Positions 25,625 through 35,043 of a DNA stretch of 64,000 bases are shown piece by piece (the first letter of the stretch is position 1; each line of letters opens with the position of its first letter). A program made the translations under genes and the position numbers. The notes beneath the pieces are model-generated. The model was not told where the DNA came from. It did not search any database and worked only from the letters and a program-made list of their open reading frames with translations. The stretch covers positions 16,309 through 80,308 of the forward strand of contig JAGHZQ010000082.1 of NCBI GenBank assembly GCA_017746715.1. Direction: 5' to 3'. Source of the DNA: Cyanobacteria bacterium SBLK (GTDB taxonomy: Bacteria > Cyanobacteriota > Cyanobacteriia > Cyanobacteriales > Spirulinaceae).

Positions 25625-25668
25625 CACTTCGACTTCGCGGCTGCTGAGCCTGTCGAAGTACAGTGCAG
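25625..25668. repeat. TTCGAC-type hairpin repeat
   Basis: ACTTCGAC and GTCGAAGT form 8-bp arms around a loop of about 18 bases (25626-25659). The element lies between the acetyltransferase and the kinase-NACHT gene. Downstream are AACAATGAAC-type heptamers (from 25671) that create a false upstream start for the kinase gene. Confidence 0.7.
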
Positions 25669-25701
25669 GCAAACAATGAACAACCAATAACAAACTATTT
25701 T

Positions 25702-28449
25702 ATGGATGAAATTTTAACAGGTCGCTATCAAATTATTCAAAATTTGGGACGGGGAACGTTTGGAAAAACTTTTTTAGCTAAAGATATTCATTTACCCCAA
25801 CACCCTTTATGCGTTGTCAAACTCCTGAACCCCAACTTAGAGAATGAAGCGGGTTTAGAAATGGCAAAGCAGTTTTTCGATCGCGAAGCCGAAACCCTCT
25901 ATAAATTGGGAGAACATTCGCAAATTCCTCGTTTGCTGGCGCATTTTGAGCAAAACGGAGAATTTTATTTAGTTCAAGAATACATCGAAGGAGAGACCCT
26001 CGCACAAGAATTTAAAAATGGCAATCTCTGGACGGAAAATTCTGTTATAACCTTAGTTCGCGATTTACTACGAGTTTTGGTGTGCGTGCATCAATCTCGA
26101 GTCATTCATCGAGATATTAAACCTGCTAATATTATCCGCAGAAAACGCGATCGCGAGATCGTTCTAATTGATTTTGGTGCAGTTAAGCAAGTCCATTCCC
26201 GAGGCGATAGCGATCTCACTGTCGCGATCGGTACTCCCGGTTATATGCCTCCCGAACAGCAATCTTTTAAGCCTCAATTTAGCAGTGATATTTATGCAGT
26301 CGGTATTCTGGCTTTGCAAGCCTTAAGTCGTTTATCTCCCGTACAATTTCCCTATGATAAAAATGGAGAAGTTTACACTCGTCTATTCAATTTTTCTTCG
26401 GCAATTCGTCCGGACTTCGCAAACTTCCTCGATCGCGCGATCCGGTACGACTACCGAGAGCGTTATACCGATGCAACTGAAGCCTTACAAGCCTTACAAC
26501 AAATAGAAATTAATCCCGATACAGCACAACTGCAAACCGAGATGATTTCTGGAAAAATTGCCGATTCTGATGCGATCGCACTTGACGAAAAAACCGAATT
26601 CATTCCCCAAAAAATAGAAGAGTTCCCGACTTCACTCCCTCCAGAATATAATAATTTTTTAAACTCGCCTACCCTCTCTCGCGAAGAATCTCGCAATCGG
26701 CAAATTTTACTCAATAAAGTTAAAAATTATTGGATTAAAGGAGTTTTAGAAACATCCCTGCATGGGAAAGCCTTGATCGAATTAGGATTAGAAGAACGAC
26801 TCGATGCGGTCGATCGCCCTTGGGGATTAATTTGGGAAAGTAGCGACACCCCTCGTCAACCTCTCGCTTCAGGAATTCGCCTCATTCATAAATTTGACGA
26901 ACTCGGAGAAGGAAGAACGCTTTTAATTTTAGGCGAACCGGGTTCGGGAAAAACCACAACTTTATTGGAATTGGCAAGAGATTTAATTCTGCGAGCCAGT
27001 CGCGATCCGTCACTTCCCATTCCCATTGTTTTTAATCTGTCTTCTTGGAGCGATCGCAAGCGCTCGATCGCTCAATGGGCAATTGAAGAACTCAATACAA
27101 AATACCAAGTTGCGAAAGGAATTGGTAAAAAATGGCTCGAACAACAGCAACTTTTACTACTTCTCGATGGTTTGGATGAAGTAAGTATTGAAAAACGTCA
27201 ATCTTGCATTGATTCCCTCAACCAATTTTGTACGGAATTCGGACAAACTGAAACAATTGTCTGTAGCCGAATTAAGGATTATGAAAACCTATCATCAAAA
27301 CTATGCTTTCAAGCTGCAATTTACTTGCAACCCTTAACCCAGAATCAAATTCAAGATTATTTACAAACGATGGGAGAGAGTTTTTATACTTTAAAAACGG
27401 CTTTGCAAACCGATGAAACCTTACAAGAATTGGCCCGATCTCCTCTGATGTTAAGTATCATGACTTTAACCTATCAAGATACCCCTTTTGAAGATACACC
27501 CGCGCGGACTCTCGAAGAACAGAGAGATTATTTATTTCATGCCTATATCGAACGCATGTTTAACCGTCGCGGCAATCGCGATCGCTACTCCAAACAGCAA
27601 GTCAAAAAATGGCTGAGCCAACTGGCAAAACAAATGATAAAAAGTTCGCAAACTGTTTTTTTGCTCGAACGCATACAGCCGGATTGGTTAAAGAAAAAAA
27701 GACATCGGATTATTTACTTAATGAGTTTAATCTTGACTTATTTTTTGATTTCAGGTTTATTCCTTAATGTTTTTTTACCCCCTGATAAATTAATTGTAAT
27801 TTTGTTAATTGGTGCGGGTTTATCTTGGTCAATTTTTGGGATTTATCAAGTTCAACCCATTGAAGCCTTAAAGTGGTCGTGGAAGCGAGGTCGAAAAAAT
27901 CTTTTTATCGGGACAGTTCTCGGTGCATTGTTAGGAACAACGATTCGGATTTTATACGAAGCACTCACGAATCCTTTACATTGGCAAATTTTTAATTTTA
28001 ATTGGTTGCAGAACAATGAAGATATTCTCTTGCGAGGTTTGGTTTTTGGCATGAGTATTGGGATTATGTTTGGCATTGTTCGAGGCTTTAAAAGTCCGGG
28101 GATTGAAACCGTTACGATTCCCAATCAAGGAATTTGGCAATCGGCAAAAAGTGCCTTACTTTTTGGTTCAATTGGTTTTGTTGTCTTCGGAATTGCTGCA
28201 AATTTAGTCACTTGGTCGATTATTTTTTGGGGTTGTTTTGGTCTGGTATTTGGTTTGGCTGCGGGTGGAGGAGAAGCCTGTATCAAACATCTTATTTTAA
28301 GAACCATTCTTTATTTTGACGGTCGCATTCCTTGGAATTACACTCGCTTTCTCGATCGCGCCGCACAGTTGATTTTACTACAAAAAGTTGGAGGAGGTTA
28401 TATTTTTATTCATCGACTTTTATTAGAATATTTTGCAGAAATTGGATAA
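25702..28449 (+). CDS. Ser/Thr kinase - NACHT NTPase - membrane protein (paralogue A)
   Basis: Start ATG 25702 (MDEILTGRYQIIQNLGRG); the frame runs 13 codons further up into repeat sequence. Domains in the 915 residues: Hanks kinase 1-265 (GRGTFGKTF, VIHRDIKPANII, DFGAVK, MPPEQ), a conserved linker with ESRNRQILLNKVKNYWIKGV (about 325-350), a NACHT NTPase with Walker A GEPGSGKTTT (about 410-420) and Walker B LLLLLDGLDEV (about 480-490), and multiple hydrophobic helices at about 670-870 ending in KVGGGYIFIHRLLLEYFAEIG. It probably sits in the membrane with kinase and NTPase in the cytoplasm. A near-identical architecture follows 13 bp downstream. Substrates and signals are unknown. Confidence 0.9.
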   Translation: MDEILTGRYQIIQNLGRGTFGKTFLAKDIHLPQHPLCVVKLLNPNLENEAGLEMAKQFFDREAETLYKLGEHSQIPRLLAHFEQNGEFYLVQEYIEGETLAQEFKNGNLWTENSVITLVRDLLRVLVCVHQSRVIHRDIKPANIIRRKRDREIVLIDFGAVKQVHSRGDSDLTVAIGTPGYMPPEQQSFKPQFSSDIYAVGILALQALSRLSPVQFPYDKNGEVYTRLFNFSSAIRPDFANFLDRAIRYDYRERYTDATEALQALQQIEINPDTAQLQTEMISGKIADSDAIALDEKTEFIPQKIEEFPTSLPPEYNNFLNSPTLSREESRNRQILLNKVKNYWIKGVLETSLHGKALIELGLEERLDAVDRPWGLIWESSDTPRQPLASGIRLIHKFDELGEGRTLLILGEPGSGKTTTLLELARDLILRASRDPSLPIPIVFNLSSWSDRKRSIAQWAIEELNTKYQVAKGIGKKWLEQQQLLLLLDGLDEVSIEKRQSCIDSLNQFCTEFGQTETIVCSRIKDYENLSSKLCFQAAIYLQPLTQNQIQDYLQTMGESFYTLKTALQTDETLQELARSPLMLSIMTLTYQDTPFEDTPARTLEEQRDYLFHAYIERMFNRRGNRDRYSKQQVKKWLSQLAKQMIKSSQTVFLLERIQPDWLKKKRHRIIYLMSLILTYFLISGLFLNVFLPPDKLIVILLIGAGLSWSIFGIYQVQPIEALKWSWKRGRKNLFIGTVLGALLGTTIRILYEALTNPLHWQIFNFNWLQNNEDILLRGLVFGMSIGIMFGIVRGFKSPGIETVTIPNQGIWQSAKSALLFGSIGFVVFGIAANLVTWSIIFWGCFGLVFGLAAGGGEACIKHLILRTILYFDGRIPWNYTRFLDRAAQLILLQKVGGGYIFIHRLLLEYFAEIG

Positions 28450-28462
28450 AATCAAAGGAACT

Positions 28463-31192
28463 ATGGAAACTATTTTAGCCAATCGCTATCGGGTGCTGCA
28501 ACGTTTAGGTGGAGGAGGATTTGGGCAAACTTTCCTTGCGAAAGATGCCCATCTACCCGGAAATCCTCTATGCGTGGTGAAGAAACTCCAACCGAAGTTT
28601 AGCGATCGCAATAGTTTGCAAATTGCTAAAAAACTCTTCGATCGCGAAGCTGAAACTCTCTACAAACTGGGAGAACATCCTCAAATTCCTCGTTTATTTG
28701 CACATTTTGAGGAAAATAATGAGTTTTATTTAGTCCAAGAATACATTCAAGGTAGAATATTAACCCAAGAACTCGTTCGAGGAAAACCTTGGACGGAAGA
28801 AAGAACGCTCGCCTTGGTCAAAGATATTTTAAAAGTCTTGGTATTCGTCCACGATCGCGATATCATTCATCGAGATATAAAGCCTGCAAATCTCATTCGC
28901 AGAGAAAGCGATCGCTCTATTATTCTCATCGATTTTGGTGCGGTTAAAGAGGTCTCTCAAGTTACTTCAATCTCTGGAGAAACCAGTTATACCGTTGTCA
29001 TCGGTTCTCCCCTTTATATGCCAAGCGAACAGCAAGCCGCAAAACCTCATTTTAGCAGCGATTTGTATGCGGTAGGAATTATTGCCATGCAGGCATTAAG
29101 CGGATTGCACGCGACAGAATTCCCCCGCGATCGCCACGATGAATTAAACTGCAATCTCTTACAAACTCCCATTCCCATTAGCGATGCTTTTAGCAAGTTT
29201 TTAACTAAAATAACCCGCTATGATTATCGCCAGCGCTATCAAAATGCGACGTTTGCCTTACAAAGTTTAGAAAGATTATTTCACGATTGCAATACCAGTT
29301 CGGCAGATGCGACTACGCAACCTTTATTAGTCAGTCAACCCGAGGTTAATAGTCCTATTCCAGAGAGCGATCGCACGCAACTTCCGCCAGAATCTCTTCC
29401 CATTCATACCCTGTCCCGAGAAGAATTTCGCAACCGCCAGATTTTAATCAATAAAGTAAAAAATTACTGGATTAAAGGAGTTTTAGAAAACTCTTTACAC
29501 GGTCGAGTTCTTTTAGAATTAGGCATTGAAGAACGCCCCGAAGCGATTGCCAAGCCTTGGGGAATGGTATGGGAAACTTCAGAACGCGATCGGGAAAATC
29601 TCTCCTCAAAAATGCGGGCGATCGATAAATTTGACGAACTCGGACTTGGCAGAACTCTTTTAATTTTAGGCGAACCGGGTTCGGGAAAGACAACTACGCT
29701 TCTCGAACTCGCGTGCGATTTAATCAAACGCAGAGAAGTGGATTTAAGTCAACCTTTACCCGTTATTTTTAATCTTTCTTCATGGTTGGGAGAAAAACAA
29801 TCGATACAAGATTGGTTGATTGAGGAATTGCATTGCAAGTATCAAGTTTCTCCAGAGTTAGGGAAAGTGTGGGTCAAAGAACAACAACTTTTATTATTAT
29901 TAGATGGTTTAGATGAAGTCAACTCGGAAAAACAACAAAACTGCGTTAAATCCTTAAATCAATTTTGCCAGAATAACGGACAAACCGAGTTAGTGGTTTG
30001 CTGTCGCAGAAAAGATTACGAACGATTAGACCAGTACTTGTGCTTTCAAGGGGCTATTTATTTACAACCCCTAACTGTAGAACAAATTCGATTGTATTTG
30101 AGCGCGATCGGTTCGGGACTGACTGCCATTCACCAAGCCTTAAATACCGATGAATCTCTACAAGAACTCGCGCGATCGCCGTTGATGTTAAGTATCATGA
30201 CTCTTGCCTATCGAGGAGCAAATCTTCAAGATTTACCCAGTCAAAATGCAAGTGAATTGCGGAGAAATCTTTTTAATACTTATATTGAAAGAATGTTCAA
30301 TCGCCGTTTTTCCGAGCAAATTTATCCCAAACAGAAAGCACGACGCTGGCTTATTCATCTGGCCAAACAAATGATGAAAGAATCCCAAACTGTATTTTTA
30401 ATTGAAAGAATGCAGCCTGAATGGTTGAAAACGCAAAGAAAGCGATGGAGTTATTCTTTAGGAGTGGGATTATTAGGCGGATTGATTTCGGGAGCTTTTA
30501 CCGGAATTAATTTAACGCTGACAAGAGGAATCGGTAATGCCATCGCTGTCAGCTTAATTTTAGGGTTGTGCGGGGGGATTGTTGTCGCTGTGGTTTTTGG
30601 ATTTATTATTCCCAATATTGAACCTGTAGAGATGGTTAAATGGTCGTCGGTAAAAGCAAAAGAGGCTTTTTTACCAGGGATGCGAGTGGGTATTATTGTT
30701 GCGATCGTTTCTTTATTTGCCTATCTTTGTTTTGGTTGGTTTTTAGGTTGGAATCGATATTGGATCGAAGGTTGTTTGTATGGAATTAGCGGTTTGGGAA
30801 GCGGGGTCGTCTTTATTTTATTGCGCGGGTTAACAGGAGGAGGAATTCAACGACGTACGATTCCCAATCAAGGAATTTGGCAATCGGCGAAAAATATGGC
30901 ATTTTTTGCTTTAATTGGCGTTCTGGCCTTATCCCCTCTTGCCGGTCTATTGGGTTTACCCCTGTTATTTGGCGCAATTTTCGGTCTGGTATTCGGTATG
31001 GCTTCTCCGGCAGGAATTGCCTGTTTGCAACATTTAACGCTACGAATTATTTTATATTTCGATCGGTCTATTCCTTGGAATTATGCTCGTTTTTTGGATT
31101 ATGCTACCCAATTAATTTTTATGCAGAAAGTTGGCGGCGGCTATATTTTTATTCATCGGTTATTATTAGAACACTTTGCGACTCTCAATTAG
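28463..31192 (+). CDS. Ser/Thr kinase - NACHT NTPase - membrane protein (paralogue B)
   Basis: ATG 28463 has AAAGGA upstream and follows paralogue A by 13 bp, so the pair is very likely one transcript. The 909 residues repeat the same order: kinase (GGGGFGQTF, IIHRDIKPANLI, DFGAVK), linker EFRNRQILINKVKNYWIKGV, NACHT with Walker A GEPGSGKTTT (about 400) and Walker B LLLLLDGLDEV, then membrane helices rich in Gly and the end KVGGGYIFIHRLLLEHFATLN. Kinase, linker, NACHT and C-terminal motifs are well conserved with A, while the inter-domain tail (about 270-315) and transmembrane segments differ. This points to tandem duplication followed by divergence of the sensing part. Confidence 0.9.
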   Translation: METILANRYRVLQRLGGGGFGQTFLAKDAHLPGNPLCVVKKLQPKFSDRNSLQIAKKLFDREAETLYKLGEHPQIPRLFAHFEENNEFYLVQEYIQGRILTQELVRGKPWTEERTLALVKDILKVLVFVHDRDIIHRDIKPANLIRRESDRSIILIDFGAVKEVSQVTSISGETSYTVVIGSPLYMPSEQQAAKPHFSSDLYAVGIIAMQALSGLHATEFPRDRHDELNCNLLQTPIPISDAFSKFLTKITRYDYRQRYQNATFALQSLERLFHDCNTSSADATTQPLLVSQPEVNSPIPESDRTQLPPESLPIHTLSREEFRNRQILINKVKNYWIKGVLENSLHGRVLLELGIEERPEAIAKPWGMVWETSERDRENLSSKMRAIDKFDELGLGRTLLILGEPGSGKTTTLLELACDLIKRREVDLSQPLPVIFNLSSWLGEKQSIQDWLIEELHCKYQVSPELGKVWVKEQQLLLLLDGLDEVNSEKQQNCVKSLNQFCQNNGQTELVVCCRRKDYERLDQYLCFQGAIYLQPLTVEQIRLYLSAIGSGLTAIHQALNTDESLQELARSPLMLSIMTLAYRGANLQDLPSQNASELRRNLFNTYIERMFNRRFSEQIYPKQKARRWLIHLAKQMMKESQTVFLIERMQPEWLKTQRKRWSYSLGVGLLGGLISGAFTGINLTLTRGIGNAIAVSLILGLCGGIVVAVVFGFIIPNIEPVEMVKWSSVKAKEAFLPGMRVGIIVAIVSLFAYLCFGWFLGWNRYWIEGCLYGISGLGSGVVFILLRGLTGGGIQRRTIPNQGIWQSAKNMAFFALIGVLALSPLAGLLGLPLLFGAIFGLVFGMASPAGIACLQHLTLRIILYFDRSIPWNYARFLDYATQLIFMQKVGGGYIFIHRLLLEHFATLN

Positions 31193-31202
31193 AGACTATT
31201 TA

Positions 31203-31255
31203 AGCAGATTTTATATGATTACTGAAAGAGCAAATTTTTTATAAAAATCTGCTCT
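31203..31255. terminator. Terminator region with two competing hairpins
   Basis: Arm 31243-31255 can pair with 31227-31239 (12 pairs, one mismatch, loop of 3) or, through its part 31244-31253, with AGCAGATTTT at 31203-31212. It lies between convergent genes ending at 31192 and 31282, and A/T-rich runs lie inside the stem. It is likely a bidirectional terminator. Confidence 0.6.
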
Positions 31256-31281
31256 CTGGGCTACTAGGTAATTATTCTAGC

Positions 31282-31785
31282 TCATGACAAGGTTTCAGTT
31301 AGAATCAGCGCCTTCCGCATACTATCAACTTTTTCTTCCATTTCGACTAATGTATTAAGAGCTAAGGTGATATCATTTCCAACGCCCAACAATTTCGCCG
31401 CTTTTTTTACAGCTTCTTGCTCTTCTACGGCGTAATCCTTATCCGCACGAGACATTTTAATAGCATAATACAGTAATGTTCTTGGTGCCGAAAAATTAGG
31501 AACATCAGCCTTAATCTTAGGTAACAAGTCTTCTAACTTAGCATTCTTGTAATCAAATGTTTTATATTGAGCGATCGCTTCTTCAGGAGCGCCAATCATT
31601 CGTTGATGATTAATTAACCAGTTCATCTCCGATTCTGGCACATCCCCATCTGCTCCAGCGATCGCGAGTAGAGCATACCCAAAGTTAAGATAGGCTTCAA
31701 ACGGAGCAGATGAAACACCTTGACTTCTTTTCAAGTAGTCCGAACCAGCTATCATTTGCTCTTCATTGTTTTTATTTTCAGGCAT
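31282..31785 (-). CDS. TerB-like protein
   Basis: A 167-residue acidic helical protein. Two copies of the TerB/DjlA-type acidic motif are visible: AIAGADGDVPESEMNWLINH (about residues 38-57) and KMSRADKDYAVEEQEAVKKA (about 109-128), each an Asp-rich loop before a helix with Glu. TerB-like domains are linked to metal binding, tellurite resistance and membrane stress. It converges on the kinase-NACHT pair and is on the other strand, so a functional link is possible but not shown. No ter operon partners are present. Confidence 0.75.
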   Translation of the reverse strand: MPENKNNEEQMIAGSDYLKRSQGVSSAPFEAYLNFGYALLAIAGADGDVPESEMNWLINHQRMIGAPEEAIAQYKTFDYKNAKLEDLLPKIKADVPNFSAPRTLLYYAIKMSRADKDYAVEEQEAVKKAAKLLGVGNDITLALNTLVEMEEKVDSMRKALILTETLS

Positions 31786-31879
31786 TTCTTTTATTTTGAT
31801 TATACAAATGGAATATTAGTGGAATTATACAACGAGGGACCCAAGATGACTCCAAATTTTAACTTGGTGAATTTTGAAT

Positions 31880-33280
31880 TCAAAAATTGTCCCCAATTTT
31901 TGCCGCGATCTCGCCCTGGCGCTCCAACGTAGCAGCCACTCGCAATACCAAAGACTCATTAAAAGGAGCCGCAATAATTTGCACCCCCAAGGGTAAAGTA
32001 TTGGCAAGATGTATGGGTACTGATAGGATGGGCAAACCGATAAAAGAAAGGGGTTGGGTAAAGCGTCCCATATTAGGACGAACGAGTATTTCTTCTCCAG
32101 CGATCGTCATTGTTTTTCGACCGATGTGAGGAGCAACGCAAGGAGTCGTCGGGGCGAGAATGATATCAACGTGGCGAAAAATATCCCGCACCCGATCGCG
32201 ATACCAACGGCGAAAGCGCTGGGCCTGAATGTACCAATGCGAGGGGATTAATGCCCCGGCTAAAAAGCGATCGCGGGTTGCGGGGTCGAAATCTTCGGGG
32301 CGCGATCGCAGCTCCGGTAAATGCAGATTTGCCCCTTCTGAGGCGGTAATCGTATAAGCTGCCGCCCTTGCTCGATGAGCTTCCGGGATAGTTACTCTGC
32401 CTCTCACCTGTAGGAATTTAGCGACTTCTGCCACCGCAGCAAACACCTCGGGTTCGCCTCCCTCAGCAAAATAGCCATCAGCAACGGCAATTCGCAGATC
32501 GCCAATTCCCAAATTGATTTGTGAGAGACTGGGTTCGGGAGGATGGCGGGTACAAACCGGATCGCGACGATCTTCCCCCTGTAAAAAGTCAAAGGTTGCG
32601 GCAATATCCCGTATGGAACGGGCAAAAACGCCCACGCGATCCAAACTCCCCGCTAATAATGCCATCCCCGATCGCGACACCCGTCCGTAGGTGGAGATAA
32701 AGCCATAAATTCCGCAAAATGCCGCCGGAACTCTCACTGAACCATTGGTATCGGAACCGAGGGCGAGGGGAACGAATCCTCCTGCGACTGCTGCCGCCGA
32801 GCCACCCGACGAGCCACCGGCTACCCGATCGCGATCGTGAGGATTGCGGGTGATACCATAGTGAGAGTTTTCCGTCGTAAAACCGTAGGCGTATTCATCC
32901 ATATTTAATGCTCCCATTAGCACCATCCCGGCTTGTTTGAGACGGGCGATCGCCATGGCATCTTCTAAAGCGGGGGGGCGATCGGCGTTAATTTTCGATC
33001 CGGCGAGGGTGACGACTCCAGCAATATCGTAGAGATTTTTCACGGCAAAGGGTACTCCTGCCAACAATCCGGTATTGCGTCCCTCGACAATTTCGCGATC
33101 GATGTCTCGAGCGTCGGCGATCGCCCGTTCCGCCAGTAAATCGGTAAAACAATTGAGATCGCGATCTCCGCGATCGATCTCCCGCAAGGCTTCTTCTATT
33201 ACCTTCTCTGCCGTTATCGTCTTGCCTCGAACGGCTTGAGCAAGAGAGATAGCATCCGCAGTCTTTAGATCCGGAGTCAT
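31880..33280 (-). CDS. Amidase, AtzE type (1-carboxybiuret hydrolase large subunit-like)
   Basis: Amidase-signature enzyme of 466 residues with the Ser-cisSer-Lys system: Lys in PFAVKNLYD (about 81), the serine-rich GGSSGGSAAAVAGG (about 155-168) and the nucleophile region SDTNGSVRVPAAFCG (about 175-189). The start overlaps the stop of the upstream DUF4089-type gene by ATGA. This AtzG-AtzE pairing is known for 1-carboxybiuret hydrolase in cyanuric-acid degradation, and related pairs occur in genomes without that pathway. The real substrate here is uncertain: no other cyanurate genes are in the window. GatA is the alternative by fold, but the small partner argues against it. Confidence 0.85.
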   Translation of the reverse strand: MTPDLKTADAISLAQAVRGKTITAEKVIEEALREIDRGDRDLNCFTDLLAERAIADARDIDREIVEGRNTGLLAGVPFAVKNLYDIAGVVTLAGSKINADRPPALEDAMAIARLKQAGMVLMGALNMDEYAYGFTTENSHYGITRNPHDRDRVAGGSSGGSAAAVAGGFVPLALGSDTNGSVRVPAAFCGIYGFISTYGRVSRSGMALLAGSLDRVGVFARSIRDIAATFDFLQGEDRRDPVCTRHPPEPSLSQINLGIGDLRIAVADGYFAEGGEPEVFAAVAEVAKFLQVRGRVTIPEAHRARAAAYTITASEGANLHLPELRSRPEDFDPATRDRFLAGALIPSHWYIQAQRFRRWYRDRVRDIFRHVDIILAPTTPCVAPHIGRKTMTIAGEEILVRPNMGRFTQPLSFIGLPILSVPIHLANTLPLGVQIIAAPFNESLVLRVAATLERQGEIAAKIGDNF

Positions 33281-33465
33281 GGTTCAAAAACGGTTACGGC
33301 TTCGATTTCCTCAGGTAAGGGAAATTCTGACACTAATTGGGCGATCGCGGCAATGCTTTCTAAATTGGCAACGACTTCGGGCAAATAATCGGGAGCGATG
33401 GGTAAGTCCAATATCTGTGAGGCTTGCTCGACATATTGAACCCAATCGACAGTCTCTCGGTTCAT
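33277..33465 (-). CDS. AtzG-like small subunit (DUF4089)
   Basis: ATG 33465 gives a 62-residue helical protein, DWVQYVEQASQILDLPIAPD at residues 6-25, then a second helix VVANLESIAAIAQLVSEF and the conserved end LPEEIEAVTVFEP. This matches the small AtzG-type partner that stabilises AtzE amidases. Its stop overlaps the atzE-like start by four bases (translational coupling). A longer frame to 33564 lacks similarity and a clear ribosome-binding site. Confidence 0.8.
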   Translation of the reverse strand: MNRETVDWVQYVEQASQILDLPIAPDYLPEVVANLESIAAIAQLVSEFPLPEEIEAVTVFEP

Positions 33466-33670
33466 TGGCACGGCAGGGGAATACTCCCTCAACTGTAACC
33501 GATCTTTCCGTCCGCGCGATCGCAATTCTCTTGATTCCCGTATATTTTCGTAGCGTCTCGGCATTTGGAGAAGGGGTTCGTTTTAAACATTGTTTTGTTA
33601 ACGGATTGGCAGATTGCCCCTTCCCGAAAATATGCAATAATAATGCGACTGTCCTCTCGATTCGGTACTC

Positions 33671-34711
33671 ATGGTTCAGTCCTTCTCGTCTCCCTCAACC
33701 GAAGCAATCGCCGCCGCCCTAGAAACGCCAACGGATTTTAATTTTCAACTCCCCGATCCCGAAGATGAGGACATCCAAGAGCACGAATTTCAACAACAAC
33801 TCGATCGCGTTTGGAAGGTTTGCGAACAATTTGACCTGCAAACGGATATTTGGCGGGGGAGGGTGTTGCGATCGGTGCGCGATCGCGAAAAAAGAGGCGG
33901 TGACGGACGGGGAACGGGGTTTATCAATTGGCTGAAAAAGCGAGAAATCACAAAAAGTCAGGCTTATGCCCTCATTCAACTGGCTAACAGTGCCGATACG
34001 CTTCTGGCTGAAGGACAACTCGACCCCGAGGCGATTAATAATTTTAGCAAGCGGGCGTTTGTGGAGACGGCAAAAGCGTCTCCGGAAGTGCAGAAAATGG
34101 TCTCGGAAGCGGCTTTGGGGGGCGATCGCATCACTCGCCGGGAAGTGAAGCAGTTGGCGGATGAATGGACGGCGATGAGTTCGGAATTATTGCCGGAAGA
34201 GGTGAAAGAAAAGGCCTCGGGGGGAGAGTTGCCTCCTCGTCACCTCGCGCCTCTCGTTCGGGAGATGGAAAAGTTACCCGATACCCACCTCAAGGAAATT
34301 CAGAGGGAAGTGTCAGAAAGTCCCGATATCGATACGGTCAAACATCTCACTTCTTCTGCGAAAAATCTCTCGAAATACCTCGACTCGGCGGCACGGGTGC
34401 AAACGTTGAAGAAAGGCGCGATCGACTTGGAAATGGCGTTAGAAGAGGCGTTACGGATCGATTGCTTGAATACTGCCGCCGATATTGTCAAACAAGCAAC
34501 TTCTCTCGAACAAATGGCGGCAAAACTCTTTACGACGTGGAAGCGCTTAAGTAACCTCGCCGATCGCCTTTATGTAGATACCGGAGCCAGTAACCCTCAC
34601 CTGCGATCGATGTTAACTTGTTTGGAAAGTTTGACGGGGGAGACGATTGAGGTACAGTTAGATGATGCTGGGGAAAAATTAGTGCGCCTGAAGGTGATGA
34701 GTGAAGAGTAA
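33671..34711 (+). CDS. Conserved cyanobacterial hypothetical protein, possible HTH
   Basis: A 346-residue soluble protein. An acidic N-terminus (PDPEDEDIQEHEFQ) precedes WLKKREITKSQAYALIQLAN (about residues 85-104), which has the spacing of a helix-turn-helix, followed by helical segments and a C-terminal alpha/beta part. The region RITRREVKQLADEWTAMSSE (about 152-171) is reminiscent of ParB/KorB-type helices but is not diagnostic. No signal peptide is present. The function is not recognised; DNA binding is a possibility. It is divergent from the amidase pair. Confidence 0.7.
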   Translation: MVQSFSSPSTEAIAAALETPTDFNFQLPDPEDEDIQEHEFQQQLDRVWKVCEQFDLQTDIWRGRVLRSVRDREKRGGDGRGTGFINWLKKREITKSQAYALIQLANSADTLLAEGQLDPEAINNFSKRAFVETAKASPEVQKMVSEAALGGDRITRREVKQLADEWTAMSSELLPEEVKEKASGGELPPRHLAPLVREMEKLPDTHLKEIQREVSESPDIDTVKHLTSSAKNLSKYLDSAARVQTLKKGAIDLEMALEEALRIDCLNTAADIVKQATSLEQMAAKLFTTWKRLSNLADRLYVDTGASNPHLRSMLTCLESLTGETIEVQLDDAGEKLVRLKVMSEE

Positions 34712-35043
34712 TCACTCAAATTGCCAGTCATTCATTGCGATCCTCCCCAGCCCCCCTTAATAAGGGAGGAGAATCCGGAAGTCCCCGTCCTTGAAAAGCG
34801 AAGCCTCCTCTATCCTCTCCCTAATTCTTCTCACTCATAACAGGAAAAAGGGATATTGTTTGACCTGTCTGCAATTGTGCGGTTATCTGCAACAATCCAT
34901 AATCGCTCTCGCCACCCATCCATTCAAACACATCAAAGCGCGATCGCAATCTTACCACTCGTGAAATCTCGCGCTACAATGCTGGCAATTTCTTGTCAAA
35001 TAAATTTAAGAAAAATTCACCTATTTTGTCACAAAAACCGCTT
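34712..35043. other. 332-bp intergenic region containing a dispersed GC-skewed repeat
   Basis: Positions about 34741-34822 hold a dispersed element (runs of C, then CTTAATAAGGGAGGAG, then TGAAAAGCGAAGCCTCCTCT), related to 49540-49650 and to 40018-40108 inside cbiG-cobJ. The remainder is AT-rich and may hold the promoter of the DUF362 gene. No gene is seen. Confidence 0.6.
34741..34822. repeat. Dispersed repeat with GAAAAGCGAAGC core, copy 1
   Basis: The core TGAAAAGCGAAGCCTCCTCT (34791-34810) is identical to 49561-49580 except for one base and matches 40027-40045 in the cbiG-cobJ gene. Flanks are C- or G-rich tracts that could fold back on each other. Confidence 0.75.
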
